Notes: a model not told the origin generated them from the letters alone. A stretch of 64,000 nucleotides of DNA from Flavobacterium terrisoli (GCF_030167905.1 NZ_JARGNA010000005.1:62001-126000), one strand, 5' to 3'; shown: positions 1 through 9,423, counted from the first letter of the stretch. A program made the numbers and translations.

Positions 1-2201
1 CCTGAAATCGCATTAACGGTCAGTGGATAAAAACCAACAGCGGCATTTTGTGTATTGGTCAAAGTCAAAGTAACCGTTCCATTCGCACTAATAGTAGTTG
101 GATTAAAAGAAACATTGATTCCGGCTGGTAAACCCGAAATTGAAAAATTGGTTGTCCCTGTAAATCCTGAAATAGTTTCGTAATCAAAAGTATAATTTAC
201 CACTGCTCCTAAGCAGGCATCAACATTTTGCACACCACTGGTTTCAAATAAGAAGGTTGCTGTTGGTGTTAAAATGGTAAAATTTTGGTTCGATACATCA
301 TAGAAAATATTGCCGTGGCCGCGTACCATGATTCGGTTAGTTGAACCGGGTAAATTGGGTACAGTAATTGTTTGGCTGCCATCATTTGGAACATTCATAG
401 CCAACGGGACTGAAAAATCGAGCCCGCCATTGGTCGACAATAAAATATCGACATTCGCTGTATTGACACCATTTGTTGTGGTTCCTGCTACGTTCCAGGT
501 AACGTTTTGATTGGAAGCAGCAACCCAATTCACAGCAGTGCTTGGTACTGTGATTACAAATGGACCGGCAGTATTGGAAGCCGTAACTTTCATAAAATCG
601 GTTACTGATTCGCCACCATTAATGTTGTTGTCACGTACGGTAAATGCAAAATTATATTCGCGTCCCACAGTTGAAATCACTTCCCAGGTTGGCGCCAGAT
701 TGTTGGCCAAAACATCAGAAAGTTGCGGCATATAACGCACCGGAACATCCGTAATGACCTGCGGTTTGAAATTCGGGCCTTCAGTTGAGGTGGCTACCGG
801 TGGCTGTACAGAAATTTGGCGGTCATATTGTTCCCACATATAGGTTAAAGCATCGTTATTAGCATCCGTGGCTGTTCCGGTTAGGATAAAAGCAGTTCCT
901 TTTGGAATGGTATAATCAGTTCCCGCACTGATTACGGGCGCCGTATTCATGTTTGAAGTGATTGCGGCACAACTGCCTCCGCCGCCATTGATGGTATTTC
1001 TGATTTGGGCAATGCTGCCGGCAAAAAATTGAGCATTTGAATTACTTTGGATGTTCGGGTCACAAATTCCGGCGTAGGCCATAATAGAGCTTCCGCTTCC
1101 CGGTTCATAAGACCAGTTGCTGTCGCGATTGCCGCCACATTCGTTGTTAAAAGTATGGGCGGCACCAAACTGATGTCCCATTTCGTGTGCCACATAATCA
1201 ATGTCAAAAGGATCACCTACAGGCGAGCCCAAACCAGTCGCGCCAAAGGCTTTTCCACCTTCAGAACAAGGTTGTCCACCACCCAATCCGCCGCCGGATG
1301 TTCCTACGCCGTGTCCGAAATCATAATTAGCCGTACCAATGACATTGTCAAGGGTTTCCTGTGTTTCTCCGATAAGCGCACCAACATCATCATTGGTTAA
1401 ATCATCGGCATCGATATAAATTACTTCATCTTCATTGGGAATCAATTGCAGAAAAACCGAAAGATCGCGTTCAAACATCGAGTTGACACGGGTAACAGTA
1501 ATGGTTACTGCGGCTAAAACCGCGGCTTTTTTTTGTGCCAATGTACCTGCCTGAAGACCGGCCGCCGCAATGTGAAATGCCGAATATTCAACGGTGGTTA
1601 CTATACCGGTTCGATAGGTTCTGTAAGCACCATTGTCTTGTGGCAAAGCGTTGATTTCATTGATGTCCAATTTAGATTCTATATCAGCAGTATGGCATTG
1701 GAATGAGCGATTGGTTGTCAATCCTTCGCGGAGATAGCTCACATAATACTTGCCGTCTTTTGAATAGGGTTCGATATACGAAGTACCATTATTGACTGCC
1801 AGTGTCATCGTGTGAAGCCCAAATAAAGTTACGCTGAAGCGAATAACAACCGAACGGTTTTCAACGCCTTGCCCGACATACGATTTATTGTCAGGATAAC
1901 GGGCAGCCAAATCAGGATGCATTACCGGTGCTTCGTAGATGTGAAAATTTTGCATTTTTCCATTGCCATCGGGAAAAGGTAAAATGAGTGTTGAGGTTTG
2001 GCCTCGCATTGGGGCATTTTGAAGCGCTTGTTTGAAAGCAGCAAGATCAAGTTTGTAGTAGTGTTCCGTTTTCGGAATGGAAGTCCGGTCCTTTTGACCT
2101 GAAGTAGCCGCTTCGGTTTGCGAAACGTTGCGCCATATTTCCTGGGCATTGGCACTCAATATGGAAAGAAAGCATAGTAGTGTTAGTAGTTTTTTTGTCA
2201 T
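1..2201 (-). CDS. Secreted reprolysin-like zinc metallopeptidase (partial, C-terminus outside window)
   Basis: An open minus-strand frame runs from ATG at 2201 to the window edge, about 733 codons without a stop. The N-terminus (MTKKLLTLLCFLSILSANAQ) is a Sec signal peptide. The metzincin zinc site HEMGHQFGAAH (HExxHxxGxxH) is at residues 339-349 and a Met-turn (SIMAYAG) at about 372-378, which fits the reprolysin-like M12B families common in Flavobacteria. After the catalytic domain come Ig/fibronectin-like beta repeats (about 420-733). The missing C-terminus may carry a type IX sorting domain, which is inference. It is probably an extracellular protease. It is divergent from the ABC-F gene at 2319. 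Confidence 0.88.
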   Translation of the reverse strand, partial: MTKKLLTLLCFLSILSANAQEIWRNVSQTEAATSGQKDRTSIPKTEHYYKLDLAAFKQALQNAPMRGQTSTLILPFPDGNGKMQNFHIYEAPVMHPDLAARYPDNKSYVGQGVENRSVVIRFSVTLFGLHTMTLAVNNGTSYIEPYSKDGKYYVSYLREGLTTNRSFQCHTADIESKLDINEINALPQDNGAYRTYRTGIVTTVEYSAFHIAAAGLQAGTLAQKKAAVLAAVTITVTRVNSMFERDLSVFLQLIPNEDEVIYIDADDLTNDDVGALIGETQETLDNVIGTANYDFGHGVGTSGGGLGGGQPCSEGGKAFGATGLGSPVGDPFDIDYVAHEMGHQFGAAHTFNNECGGNRDSNWSYEPGSGSSIMAYAGICDPNIQSNSNAQFFAGSIAQIRNTINGGGGSCAAITSNMNTAPVISAGTDYTIPKGTAFILTGTATDANNDALTYMWEQYDRQISVQPPVATSTEGPNFKPQVITDVPVRYMPQLSDVLANNLAPTWEVISTVGREYNFAFTVRDNNINGGESVTDFMKVTASNTAGPFVITVPSTAVNWVAASNQNVTWNVAGTTTNGVNTANVDILLSTNGGLDFSVPLAMNVPNDGSQTITVPNLPGSTNRIMVRGHGNIFYDVSNQNFTILTPTATFLFETSGVQNVDACLGAVVNYTFDYETISGFTGTTNFSISGLPAGINVSFNPTTISANGTVTLTLTNTQNAAVGFYPLTVNAIS

Positions 2202-2264
2202 CGTAGATTTTTTTGAAGCAACTAAGATAAGAATTTATGTTGGCTTTCCTACTTAAATAAATCA

Positions 2265-2294
2265 TTGTCAATACCAGTTTGTATACTATCTTTG
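2265..2294 (+). promoter_or_regulatory. Bacteroidota-type promoter for the ABC-F gene
   Basis: TTG at 2265-2267 is followed after 19 bp by TATCTTTG (TAnnTTTG) at 2287-2294. This matches the Bacteroidota -33/-7 consensus. It lies 24 bp before the ATG at 2319, which supports that start over an in-frame ATG at 2265 that would lie on top of the promoter. Confidence 0.75.
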
Positions 2295-2318
2295 CCGCTT
2301 CAAAATTCAACAATCCAC

Positions 2319-3953
2319 ATGATTACAGTTAACGACATAGCCGTGGAATTTGGCGGCACAACATTATTTAGCGATGTAACTTTTGCTATCAATGAAACCG
2401 ACAAAATTGCCTTGATGGGTAAAAATGGCGCCGGAAAATCAACTTTACTTAAAATTGTAGCCGGAGAAAACAAGCCAACGCGCGGTGCTATAACCGGTCC
2501 GAAAGAAGCCGTAATTGCCTATTTGCCTCAGCATTTGTTGGCTGCCGATAATTGTACCGTGATGGAAGAAGCTTCCAAAGCTTTTGCTGAGGTTTTCAAA
2601 ATGAGAGATGAGATTGACGCAATCAATGAGCAGTTGACCATTCGCACCGATTATGAAAGTGATGACTATATGAAGTTGATTGAACGTGTTTCCGAGTTGA
2701 GTGAGAAATATTATTCGATTGAAGAAGTCAACTATGAAGCGGAAGTAGAGAAAGTTTTGAAAGGATTGGGATTTGTCAGAGAAGATTTTGACCGTTCTAC
2801 ATCAGAGTTTTCCGGAGGCTGGAGAATGCGTATTGAATTGGCGAAAATCCTTTTAAAGCAACCTGATTTGATTTTATTGGATGAGCCGACAAACCACTTG
2901 GATATGGACAGTATTCAATGGTTAGAAGATTTCTTAATCAATCAGGCGAAAGCGGTTATGGTAATTTCCCACGACAGGGCTTTTGTAGATAACATAACCA
3001 ATCGTACCATTGAAGTAACAATGGGAAGAATTTACGATTACAAAGCTAAATATTCGCATTATCTGGAGTTGAGAAAAGACAGAAGAGTCCACCAGCAAAA
3101 AGCCTACGATGAGCAACAGAAATTCATTGCCGATAATCAGGCTTTTATTGATCGTTTCCGAGGTACTTTTTCTAAAACAGATGCCGTTCAATCGCGGGTT
3201 CGAATGTTAGAAAAAATTGTTCCGATTGAAGTGGACGAAATTGATACATCAGCCTTAAAACTGAAGTTTCCACCATCGGCTCGTTCAGGGCAGTATCCTG
3301 TAATCGTTCGCGATTTGGAGAAATCGTATGGCGACCATTTGATTTTTAAGGATGCCAATATGGTGATTGAACGCGGACAAAAAGTCGCTTTCGTTGGGAA
3401 AAACGGAGAAGGAAAATCAACCATGATCAAAGCCATCATGAAGGAAATCGAAATCAACAGCGGTAATGTTGAGGTAGGCCACAATTGCCAGATTGGTTAT
3501 TTTGCCCAAAACCAGGCTGCATTATTGGATGGAGATGCTACCATTTTTGAAACCATTGACAATATTGCTGTTGGTGATGTCAGAACGCAAATCAAGAATA
3601 TTTTAGGCGCCTTCATGTTCCATGGCGATGACATTCAGAAGAAAGTAAAAGTGCTTTCGGGTGGTGAAAAAACGCGATTGGCGATGATCAAATTGTTGTT
3701 GGAACCCGTAAACTTATTGATTCTCGATGAGCCATCGAATCACTTGGATATGAAAACCAAAGACATCATCAAGGATGCCTTGAAAGACTTTGACGGAACG
3801 CTAATTTTAGTTTCTCACGACCGTGATTTCTTGGACGGTTTGGCCGAAAAAGTTTTCGAATTTGGGAACAAACGAGTAAAAGAACATTTTGAAGACATCA
3901 AAGGTTTCTTAGCTCATAAAAAAATGGAAAGCTTAAAAGAAATAGAAAAATAG
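2319..3953 (+). CDS. ABC-F family ATPase
   Basis: Two fused ATP-binding domains without membrane segments mark an ABC-F protein, a family acting at the ribosome E site or in translation factor roles. Seen in the 544-residue product: Walker A GKNGAGKST and GKNGEGKST, signatures SGGWRMR and SGGEKTR, and Walker B LILLDEPTNHLD and LLILDEPSNHLD, with a charged helical linker between domains. The start at 2319 is chosen from the promoter position. There is no long C-terminal coiled coil, unlike the second ABC-F gene at 25562-27427. No evidence ties it to antibiotic resistance. Confidence 0.92.
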   Translation: MITVNDIAVEFGGTTLFSDVTFAINETDKIALMGKNGAGKSTLLKIVAGENKPTRGAITGPKEAVIAYLPQHLLAADNCTVMEEASKAFAEVFKMRDEIDAINEQLTIRTDYESDDYMKLIERVSELSEKYYSIEEVNYEAEVEKVLKGLGFVREDFDRSTSEFSGGWRMRIELAKILLKQPDLILLDEPTNHLDMDSIQWLEDFLINQAKAVMVISHDRAFVDNITNRTIEVTMGRIYDYKAKYSHYLELRKDRRVHQQKAYDEQQKFIADNQAFIDRFRGTFSKTDAVQSRVRMLEKIVPIEVDEIDTSALKLKFPPSARSGQYPVIVRDLEKSYGDHLIFKDANMVIERGQKVAFVGKNGEGKSTMIKAIMKEIEINSGNVEVGHNCQIGYFAQNQAALLDGDATIFETIDNIAVGDVRTQIKNILGAFMFHGDDIQKKVKVLSGGEKTRLAMIKLLLEPVNLLILDEPSNHLDMKTKDIIKDALKDFDGTLILVSHDRDFLDGLAEKVFEFGNKRVKEHFEDIKGFLAHKKMESLKEIEK

Positions 3954-3992
3954 AACGCAGACTGCAGAACGCAGACTTCAGCTATAAACCAG

Positions 3993-4026
3993 AAACCCTG
4001 TTCGTGTGCATCCGGACAGGGTTTCT
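3993..4026. terminator. Possible hairpin between convergent genes
   Basis: AAACCCTGT (3993-4001) and ACAGGGTTT (4016-4024) form a 9 bp stem with a 14 nt loop between the convergent ABC-F gene and the 4069-4437 gene. There is no clear T run on either strand, so termination is tentative. Confidence 0.45.
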
Positions 4027-4068
4027 TCATCAATCAAAACACTCAACATCACTAATTTTTTTTCTTTT

Positions 4069-4437
4069 TCATTTAACTTTTATCATTCTGCCACTATTGA
4101 CTGATATATCTAAATAATTCATAGGTGTCGCTTTTTTATCGTGAACCAAAAAATATATAGTGTCTTTTCCAATCTCATTTGTTTTAAAATCAATTATAAT
4201 ATCAGAATTAAATTCACTTGAAATTGAAGTTAATCTTTCGCTATAAGATATTGTTCCGGTATACGGTAAGAAACGGCTATCTCTCATTGTAAAAGCATTA
4301 CCGTTGAAGGTTATATTGCAGTCTTTTTGATAAGACTTTTGGGTAAATTCAATTTTGTAGGTTCCTTCTAATTTCACTTCTTGAATGTCCAATTTCAGAC
4401 ATGATAAAAAGCAATACAAAGCAATAAAAAATTTCAT
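4069..4437 (-). CDS. Small exported protein of unknown function, last gene of ECF-sigma operon
   Basis: A 122-residue protein. A short hydrophobic N-terminus ends in FLSC, a possible lipobox. The rest is beta-rich with no family I recognise. Its ATG overlaps the stop of the anti-sigma-like gene upstream (TAATG at 4435-4439), so it is translationally coupled and probably belongs to the same regulon. Confidence 0.65.
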   Translation of the reverse strand: MKFFIALYCFLSCLKLDIQEVKLEGTYKIEFTQKSYQKDCNITFNGNAFTMRDSRFLPYTGTISYSERLTSISSEFNSDIIIDFKTNEIGKDTIYFLVHDKKATPMNYLDISVNSGRMIKVK

Positions 4438-5315
4438 TATTTCCCCTTTTTGGCTTTCGGCTTTCCGTTTTTAGTTGAGATAATCACGACGCCTTTTTTG
4501 CCTTTTTCACCATAAATCGAAATGGCTTTTTCATTCTGCAGGACTGAAATAGAATCGATGTCCTGTTCGGTTAGCGGTGCATAAGGACTGGTTGGTTTTG
4601 GTCCGAATAATTCCTGTTCGGTATATTCAATCCCATTGATGATATAAAGCGGATCCGGAAGTTCTATGATAGATTCAATTTCATCCATTTCCACTTCTTT
4701 CACAGTTTGTTTATTGGTTGAGAGATTGTCATAAACCAGCAAAGGTTTTTCTTTTCTGGCACTCGAGACTTTATTTTCTTTGTTCATAAAGACTTCCAAA
4801 TCTTTTGATTTATCATCTCCACGATGGCTAATTTCTTCTGCAGGTGATATAACCGGTGCCTTTTCTACGGTCATATTATAATTGACATCATCCGCTTTTA
4901 AATTTTCAGAAACGGTGATTTCTTCCGAATCTGCCCACGCAACCTGACTGTTGGTGTTGATTTGTACTTTCAGAATGTCACCTGCTTCTTTTTTGATATC
5001 GGGATGGACCGTTTCCGTGCTCACAACTGCTTCTTTTGGCGTTAAGCCTTTTTGAAGTGTATCATTTTCGGTAACAATTTTATCAGTGTTGGTTGTTGGC
5101 TCTCCATTGTTTAAAAACTGATAACCGATTGATATTCCCAGAAGAATCGACGCGGCAACGGCCCATTTTTTCCAAAGTTGGGATGCTTTTTTCAATTCTT
5201 TTTTATCCAGTTTTTCCTCCACGCGGCTCCAGACTTTTTCCATTGAAGCAAAATCGGGCGACTCAGCGTTATCAGCTGCCTTTTTGAATTGATTAAAAAT
5301 ATCTTGATTTTCCAT
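4437..5315 (-). CDS. Probable membrane anti-sigma factor with TonB-plug-like C-terminus
   Basis: A 292-residue protein: cytosolic N-terminus of about 50 residues, one membrane segment (WAVAASILLGISIGYQFL, about 49-66), then a low-complexity periplasmic linker. The C-terminus (about 222-290) reads PLYIINGIEYTE...SISVLQNEKAISIYGEKGKKGVVIIST, which resembles the plug motif of SusC/RagA-type TonB-dependent receptors. The single membrane segment and position 2 bp downstream of an ECF sigma gene suggest an anti-sigma protein; this is inferred from context. The plug-like tail could contact a TonB or receptor component. Confidence 0.7.
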   Translation of the reverse strand: MENQDIFNQFKKAADNAESPDFASMEKVWSRVEEKLDKKELKKASQLWKKWAVAASILLGISIGYQFLNNGEPTTNTDKIVTENDTLQKGLTPKEAVVSTETVHPDIKKEAGDILKVQINTNSQVAWADSEEITVSENLKADDVNYNMTVEKAPVISPAEEISHRGDDKSKDLEVFMNKENKVSSARKEKPLLVYDNLSTNKQTVKEVEMDEIESIIELPDPLYIINGIEYTEQELFGPKPTSPYAPLTEQDIDSISVLQNEKAISIYGEKGKKGVVIISTKNGKPKAKKGK

Positions 5316-5317
5316 GA

Positions 5318-5854
5318 TTACTTTGCTTTTTGATAATAAAGATTGTTGACTAAATCTTTTAATTTGGTCTTCGCTACATTCAATTGTGATTTCGATGTGC
5401 CTTCGGAAATATTGAGCATCATTGCTATTTCTTTATGCCCATAACCTTCTATGACAAAAAGGTTAAAAATAGTTTTGCAACCTTCCGGAATCAAATTGAG
5501 CAAGTTGAGTAAATCTTCTTCCTCCAACGGCGTTTCTTCCGCACTTTTGGGCTGAATGCTAAACGAGGTTTCTTCCAGATACAAATTGAAATTCACGTTG
5601 CGTTTCAACTGTAACAAACATTGATTCACGGTTATTTTTCGTGCCCAGGCTTCAAATGCGCCCACTTCTTTCAACTGATCCAGCTTGGTGAAAATGGTAT
5701 AAAATGCATCGGCTAATACTTCTTCTATTTCTTCTTCTTTTTTTAAATACCGTTTGCACGTCCGATAAAGCTTGGGTGACAAGTATTCATACACTTGACG
5801 CTGCGCTTCACGTTGCATTTTTTTACAGGCTGATATTTGCGTTTCGTTGATCAC
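5318..5854 (-). CDS. ECF-type RNA polymerase sigma factor
   Basis: A 178-residue protein with sigma-70 region 2 (RTCKRYLKKEEEIEEVLADAFYTIFTKL, with FEAWARKITVNQCL) and region 4 (about 115-165; EGYGHKEIAMMLNISEGTSKSQLNVAKTKL helix-turn-helix). It is the first gene of a three-gene minus-strand operon with the membrane protein at 4437-5315, 2 bp away. This order is typical of Bacteroidota ECF/anti-sigma pairs. I saw no clear TAnnTTTG box upstream. Confidence 0.88.
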   Translation of the reverse strand: MINETQISACKKMQREAQRQVYEYLSPKLYRTCKRYLKKEEEIEEVLADAFYTIFTKLDQLKEVGAFEAWARKITVNQCLLQLKRNVNFNLYLEETSFSIQPKSAEETPLEEEDLLNLLNLIPEGCKTIFNLFVIEGYGHKEIAMMLNISEGTSKSQLNVAKTKLKDLVNNLYYQKAK

Positions 5855-5935
5855 TATGGATGTCTTTATAACTAAAGAGTATTATTTGCTTGAAAAGGTT
5901 GGGACGAGGTTGAAAAAAAGTTTTAATAATCAGTT

Positions 5936-6766
5936 TTATTTTGTTTTATCGATAACCAACTTATAAATATCCGACTCCAAAACTTCAGAATCGGTGTCTT
6001 CACAAAGCAGGAATTCAATTTTATCTGCAGATTGTTTATACAAAGTCAGTCCTTCAAATTTATTGGTTGCCGAAATCTGTTGGGTAAATTCTACTTTTAA
6101 AGTTTTAGCATCGATGCGTCCGATGATGCTTCCCAAAACTTCTCCGTCGAGATAAGTGGAAGCGGTATCTTCGGCGGAAGCCAAAAACCAGATTTTATCT
6201 TCTACTAAAATGGCATCGGTGAAAGTGGCCGCTACATTTTTGATTTTGGGTAAGTCAAAAGGAATAAAAGTTAGCGGAGAATCCGGATGGTTTCCTTTTG
6301 AATGAATAATTCCGTTTTTACCATCGATTCCGTTGCCGCGTTGGAAGAAATAGACGTTTTTATCTTGGTCAATCAAACCTTCGATATTCAGTTCGTCGGC
6401 TGTGATTTTGAGTTCTGTTTTGAATCTTTGATAATAGTCGGTTAAATCGCTTTCCTTTATGGTTCCCGATATTGGTCTGTATTTAAAAAGGCGATTTCTT
6501 TTTTCGGTTGAGCCCGAACCGATGATTACGATACTATTTCCTTTTAAAGCGATCGCTTCAAAATCGGGTTTGTCTTTTTTGGCGACATTATCCTGAGCGT
6601 TTTTGACCAGTGCAATTTTGTTCAGCTTTTCCGTTGGAATAGTATATTCGTAAAGAAAAGTGCTGCTGTCTGAGATGAGATAAAGTTTGTCATCGTGATA
6701 CACCAAGCCGGAAGCCGAACCGATTCCGATGATTTTAAACAATAGTGAAAGTTGAAATTTTTCCAT
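5936..6766 (-). CDS. Beta-propeller-like protein of unknown function
   Basis: A 276-residue protein with no signal peptide. Repeating beta-strand segments (SGLVYHDDKLYLISDSST, ...LIDQDKNVYFFQRGNG..., ...DAILVEDKIWFLASAEDT...) suggest a propeller. It may belong to a flavobacterial DUF6929-type family, but this is from memory and unverified. It stands alone between the sigma operon and ppk2. Confidence 0.7.
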   Translation of the reverse strand: MEKFQLSLLFKIIGIGSASGLVYHDDKLYLISDSSTFLYEYTIPTEKLNKIALVKNAQDNVAKKDKPDFEAIALKGNSIVIIGSGSTEKRNRLFKYRPISGTIKESDLTDYYQRFKTELKITADELNIEGLIDQDKNVYFFQRGNGIDGKNGIIHSKGNHPDSPLTFIPFDLPKIKNVAATFTDAILVEDKIWFLASAEDTASTYLDGEVLGSIIGRIDAKTLKVEFTQQISATNKFEGLTLYKQSADKIEFLLCEDTDSEVLESDIYKLVIDKTK

Positions 6767-6827
6767 GTTTGAAATTAAAAGGAGGACAGCCTGTGGCTGT
6801 CAGGTATTTTGCTTTAACAAAACTAAT

Positions 6828-6943
6828 TAATAGCCCCGATTGAAACGACATCCTTTTTGAAGGATTGGCCGTAGCGATAGCGAAGGCACATCATTCTAAA
6901 AGATAGAGTGTAAAGCGGGAACCAGCTCCTAAATTATTATATT
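6828..6943 (+). repeat. Dispersed intergenic repeat, copy 1
   Basis: Between genes lies a block beginning AGCCCCGATTGAAACGACA, then ATCCTTTTTGAAGGAT (a small palindrome), and ending AAAGCGGGAACCAGCTCCTAA. A shorter copy sits inverted at 33150-33232 with the same opening (AGCCCCGATTGTAGAG), the same ATCCTTTTAAAAGGAT palindrome and the same AAAGCGGGAATTA. This block accounts for most of the 200 bp gap before ppk2. Confidence 0.65.
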
Positions 6944-6965
6944 TACAAATATAAACACTTGACTT

Positions 6966-7841
6966 ATGAAAAACATCAATCCGGAAGATTTTAAGGTAAA
7001 AGGGAAAATCGATTTGTCAAAAACACCGACGCGTCTTGATATTGATACCAGTAAGAAGGATGAAGAAACTGCATTGGATGAAATTCAGGTTAAGTTGAGC
7101 AGGAAACAAGATGCCATGTATGCGCACAATCGGCATGCCATTTTAATCTGTTTACAAGGCATGGATACCAGTGGAAAAGACAGTCTGATACGCGAAGTGT
7201 TTAAGGAATTCAATCCGCGTGGCGTTGTAGTGCATAGTTTTAAAACGCCCAATTCGACCGAGTTGGAACACGATTATTTGTGGCGCCATTATTTGGCTTT
7301 GCCCGAAAAAGGGAAATTTGCCGTGTTCAACCGAACACATTATGAAAACGTTTTGGTGACACGTGTGCATCCCGAATATATTTTATTTGAAAATTTACCC
7401 GGAATTGAGAAAGTGGAAGACATTACGCCACAATTTTGGGCCAACCGCATGGAGCAAATCAATAGTTTTGAAAAGCATATTGCCCAAAACGGAACAACCA
7501 TTTTGAAGTTTTATTTTCATATGAGCAAAGACGAGCAAAGAGAGCGTTTGCTGAAGCGTTTGGAAACTCCCGAGGACAATTGGAAGTTTTCTCCCGGCGA
7601 TTTGAAGGAGCGCGAACGTTGGGATGATTACATGAAATATTATGAAGAAGCAATCAACTATACTTCTAAAGACCATGCACCATGGTATGTAGTTCCGGCG
7701 GATGACAAAGGTGTAGCGCGTTATATTGTGGCCCAAACCATTTGGGAAACATTGAAAAAACTGACGGATATCAGTGAACCTGCATTGGATCCAAAAGTAA
7801 AAGCCAATATTGAGGTTTACCGGGAGCAATTGAAAGGATAA
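6966..7841 (+). CDS. ppk2: PPK2-family polyphosphate:nucleotide phosphotransferase
   Basis: The 291-residue protein has a P-loop kinase core: Walker A CLQGMDTSGKDSLIREVF (about 64-81), lid and Walker B region FAVFNRTHYENVLVTRVHPE, and RERWDDYMKYYEEAI. These match single-domain PPK2 enzymes that phosphorylate nucleotides using polyphosphate. The N-terminal KVKGKIDLSKTPTRLD region resembles the family often annotated as 'polyphosphate--nucleotide phosphotransferase'. Nucleotide preference (AMP or ADP) cannot be read here. Monocistronic. Confidence 0.9.
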   Translation: MKNINPEDFKVKGKIDLSKTPTRLDIDTSKKDEETALDEIQVKLSRKQDAMYAHNRHAILICLQGMDTSGKDSLIREVFKEFNPRGVVVHSFKTPNSTELEHDYLWRHYLALPEKGKFAVFNRTHYENVLVTRVHPEYILFENLPGIEKVEDITPQFWANRMEQINSFEKHIAQNGTTILKFYFHMSKDEQRERLLKRLETPEDNWKFSPGDLKERERWDDYMKYYEEAINYTSKDHAPWYVVPADDKGVARYIVAQTIWETLKKLTDISEPALDPKVKANIEVYREQLKG

Positions 7842-7910
7842 AACCAACAATCGCTTATAAAATTATTTTTTCATTGCCTTTTGGCGGATAATTGAAAGTA
7901 TAAAACCTCC

Positions 7911-7918
7911 TATCTTTG
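7911..7918 (+). promoter_or_regulatory. -7 box for the MATE gene
   Basis: TATCTTTG followed by C matches TAnnTTTG and lies 32 bp upstream of the GTG start at 7951. The -33 element is not clear. Confidence 0.55.
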
Positions 7919-7950
7919 CATTCCGAAATTTCGGTATTAAAAAAAGCAAA

Positions 7951-9327
7951 GTGAGTTTAGCACAATACACTAAAGAATTCCGATACAATCTTCAACTGGC
8001 TTACCCTGTGATTTTGGGTATGCTTGGCCATACTTTGATTGGTATTGTCGACAATATCATGGTTGGAAAATTGGGCAGTACCGAATTGGCAGCAGTGTCA
8101 TTAGGGAACAGTTTGATTTTTGTGGCGATGTCCATCGGAATTGGGTTTTCTACGGCAATTACGCCGATTGTTGCCGAAGCTGATGCTGAAAAAGACACCG
8201 GAAAAATCCGTTCGGCTTTTCACCACGGACTGTTTTTGTGTATTATACTGGGCTTTATGCTTTTTGGTTTGGTGGTTTTAGCCAAACCGATTATGGAATT
8301 GTTGCACCAGCCCAAAGAAGTGATTGCTTTGGCCAAACCTTTCTTAACTTGGGTAGCATTCTCATTAGTTCCATTGATTATTTATCAGGGATACAAGCAA
8401 TTCGCAGACGGTTTGTCGATGACCAAAATCTCGATGTATGCGATTGTAATGGCAAATGTATTGCATGTTATTATCAACTATCTTTTGATTTACGGGATTT
8501 GGTTTTTTCCAAAAATGGGCATCATCGGTGCGGCATTGGGAACCGTAATCTCGCGAATTGCAATGGTGGTATTTATGCACATCATTTTATCCCGAAAAGA
8601 AAAATTGAAGCCTTATTTTCAGGACTTTAGTTTTGACGAAATCAAAAAAGCTACGATTAGAAAAATAATCAACTTAGGTTTGCCTTCAGCCATGCAAATG
8701 TTGTTTGAAGTGGTCTTGTTTACCGCTGCAATCTGGCTTTGCGGAAGCATTGGCAAAACGAGTCAGGCCGCCAATCAGATTGCGTTGAGTATGGCGTCGA
8801 TGACCTTTATGTTTGCTATGGGATTGAGTGTGGTTTCAATGATTCGCGTCAGCAACCAAAAAGGCTTAAACGATTACAAACAGCTGATAGTGGTGGCACG
8901 TTCCATTTTTTTATTGGCGATTATCATTGAAATTATTTTCGCCTTCATGTTTGTGGCTTTGCATCAGGTTTTGCCTTATTTGTTCCTGAACATGGAAAAT
9001 GAAACCCAATTGCTGGACAATGCTGAAGTGATTTCGATTGCGACCAAATTGCTTTTGGTAGCCGCAGTGTTCCAAATTTCAGATGGAATACAGGTTGTAG
9101 TGCTTGGCGCATTGCGTGGCCTGCAGGATGTGAAGATTCCGATGTATATTACTTTTGTGGCTTATTGGGTTATTGGCTTCCCGATTTCCTATTATTTGGG
9201 TCTGAAAACCGATTTAGGTGCTGTTGGTGTTTGGATTGGATTGATTGGCGGATTAACAGCGGCCGCAATATTTTTGTATCTTCGTTTTCATTATTTAACC
9301 AAGAAGCTATTGAGACAAAACTCATAA
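7951..9327 (+). CDS. MATE family multidrug efflux transporter
   Basis: A 458-residue integral membrane protein with about 12 hydrophobic segments. The N-terminal YNLQLAYPVILGMLGHTLIGIVDN is the typical MATE start, and the two homologous halves are visible (second begins LGLPSAMQMLFEVVLF). MATE proteins export cationic drugs in exchange for Na+ or H+. The start codon is GTG. Substrate unknown. Confidence 0.9.
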   Translation: MSLAQYTKEFRYNLQLAYPVILGMLGHTLIGIVDNIMVGKLGSTELAAVSLGNSLIFVAMSIGIGFSTAITPIVAEADAEKDTGKIRSAFHHGLFLCIILGFMLFGLVVLAKPIMELLHQPKEVIALAKPFLTWVAFSLVPLIIYQGYKQFADGLSMTKISMYAIVMANVLHVIINYLLIYGIWFFPKMGIIGAALGTVISRIAMVVFMHIILSRKEKLKPYFQDFSFDEIKKATIRKIINLGLPSAMQMLFEVVLFTAAIWLCGSIGKTSQAANQIALSMASMTFMFAMGLSVVSMIRVSNQKGLNDYKQLIVVARSIFLLAIIIEIIFAFMFVALHQVLPYLFLNMENETQLLDNAEVISIATKLLLVAAVFQISDGIQVVVLGALRGLQDVKIPMYITFVAYWVIGFPISYYLGLKTDLGAVGVWIGLIGGLTAAAIFLYLRFHYLTKKLLRQNS

Positions 9328-9376
9328 TTTGAAGAAAAAAGAATATAGAAAATAGATAATAGACGCTATTGTTATG

Positions 9377-9384
9377 TATTTTTG
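9377..9384 (+). promoter_or_regulatory. -7 box for small acidic protein gene
   Basis: TATTTTTG matches TAnnTTTG, 39 bp before the ATG at 9424. It sits within an imperfect inverted repeat (ATAGAAAATAGATAAT near 9345 against CTCTATTTTCTATAATC near 9398) that could also end MATE transcription. Confidence 0.5.
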
Positions 9385-9423
9385 TCTTTATTCTTTTCTC
9401 TATTTTCTATAATCTAAAATAAC

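Noticed and set aside
2265..2318. Earlier ATG start of the ABC-F gene at 2265
   Set aside because: It would overlap the TTG-N19-TATCTTTG promoter; the extra residues have no ABC-F character.
2319..3953. Antibiotic-resistance ABC-F
   Set aside because: Nothing visible places it with resistance subfamilies; both ABC-F genes look like housekeeping types.
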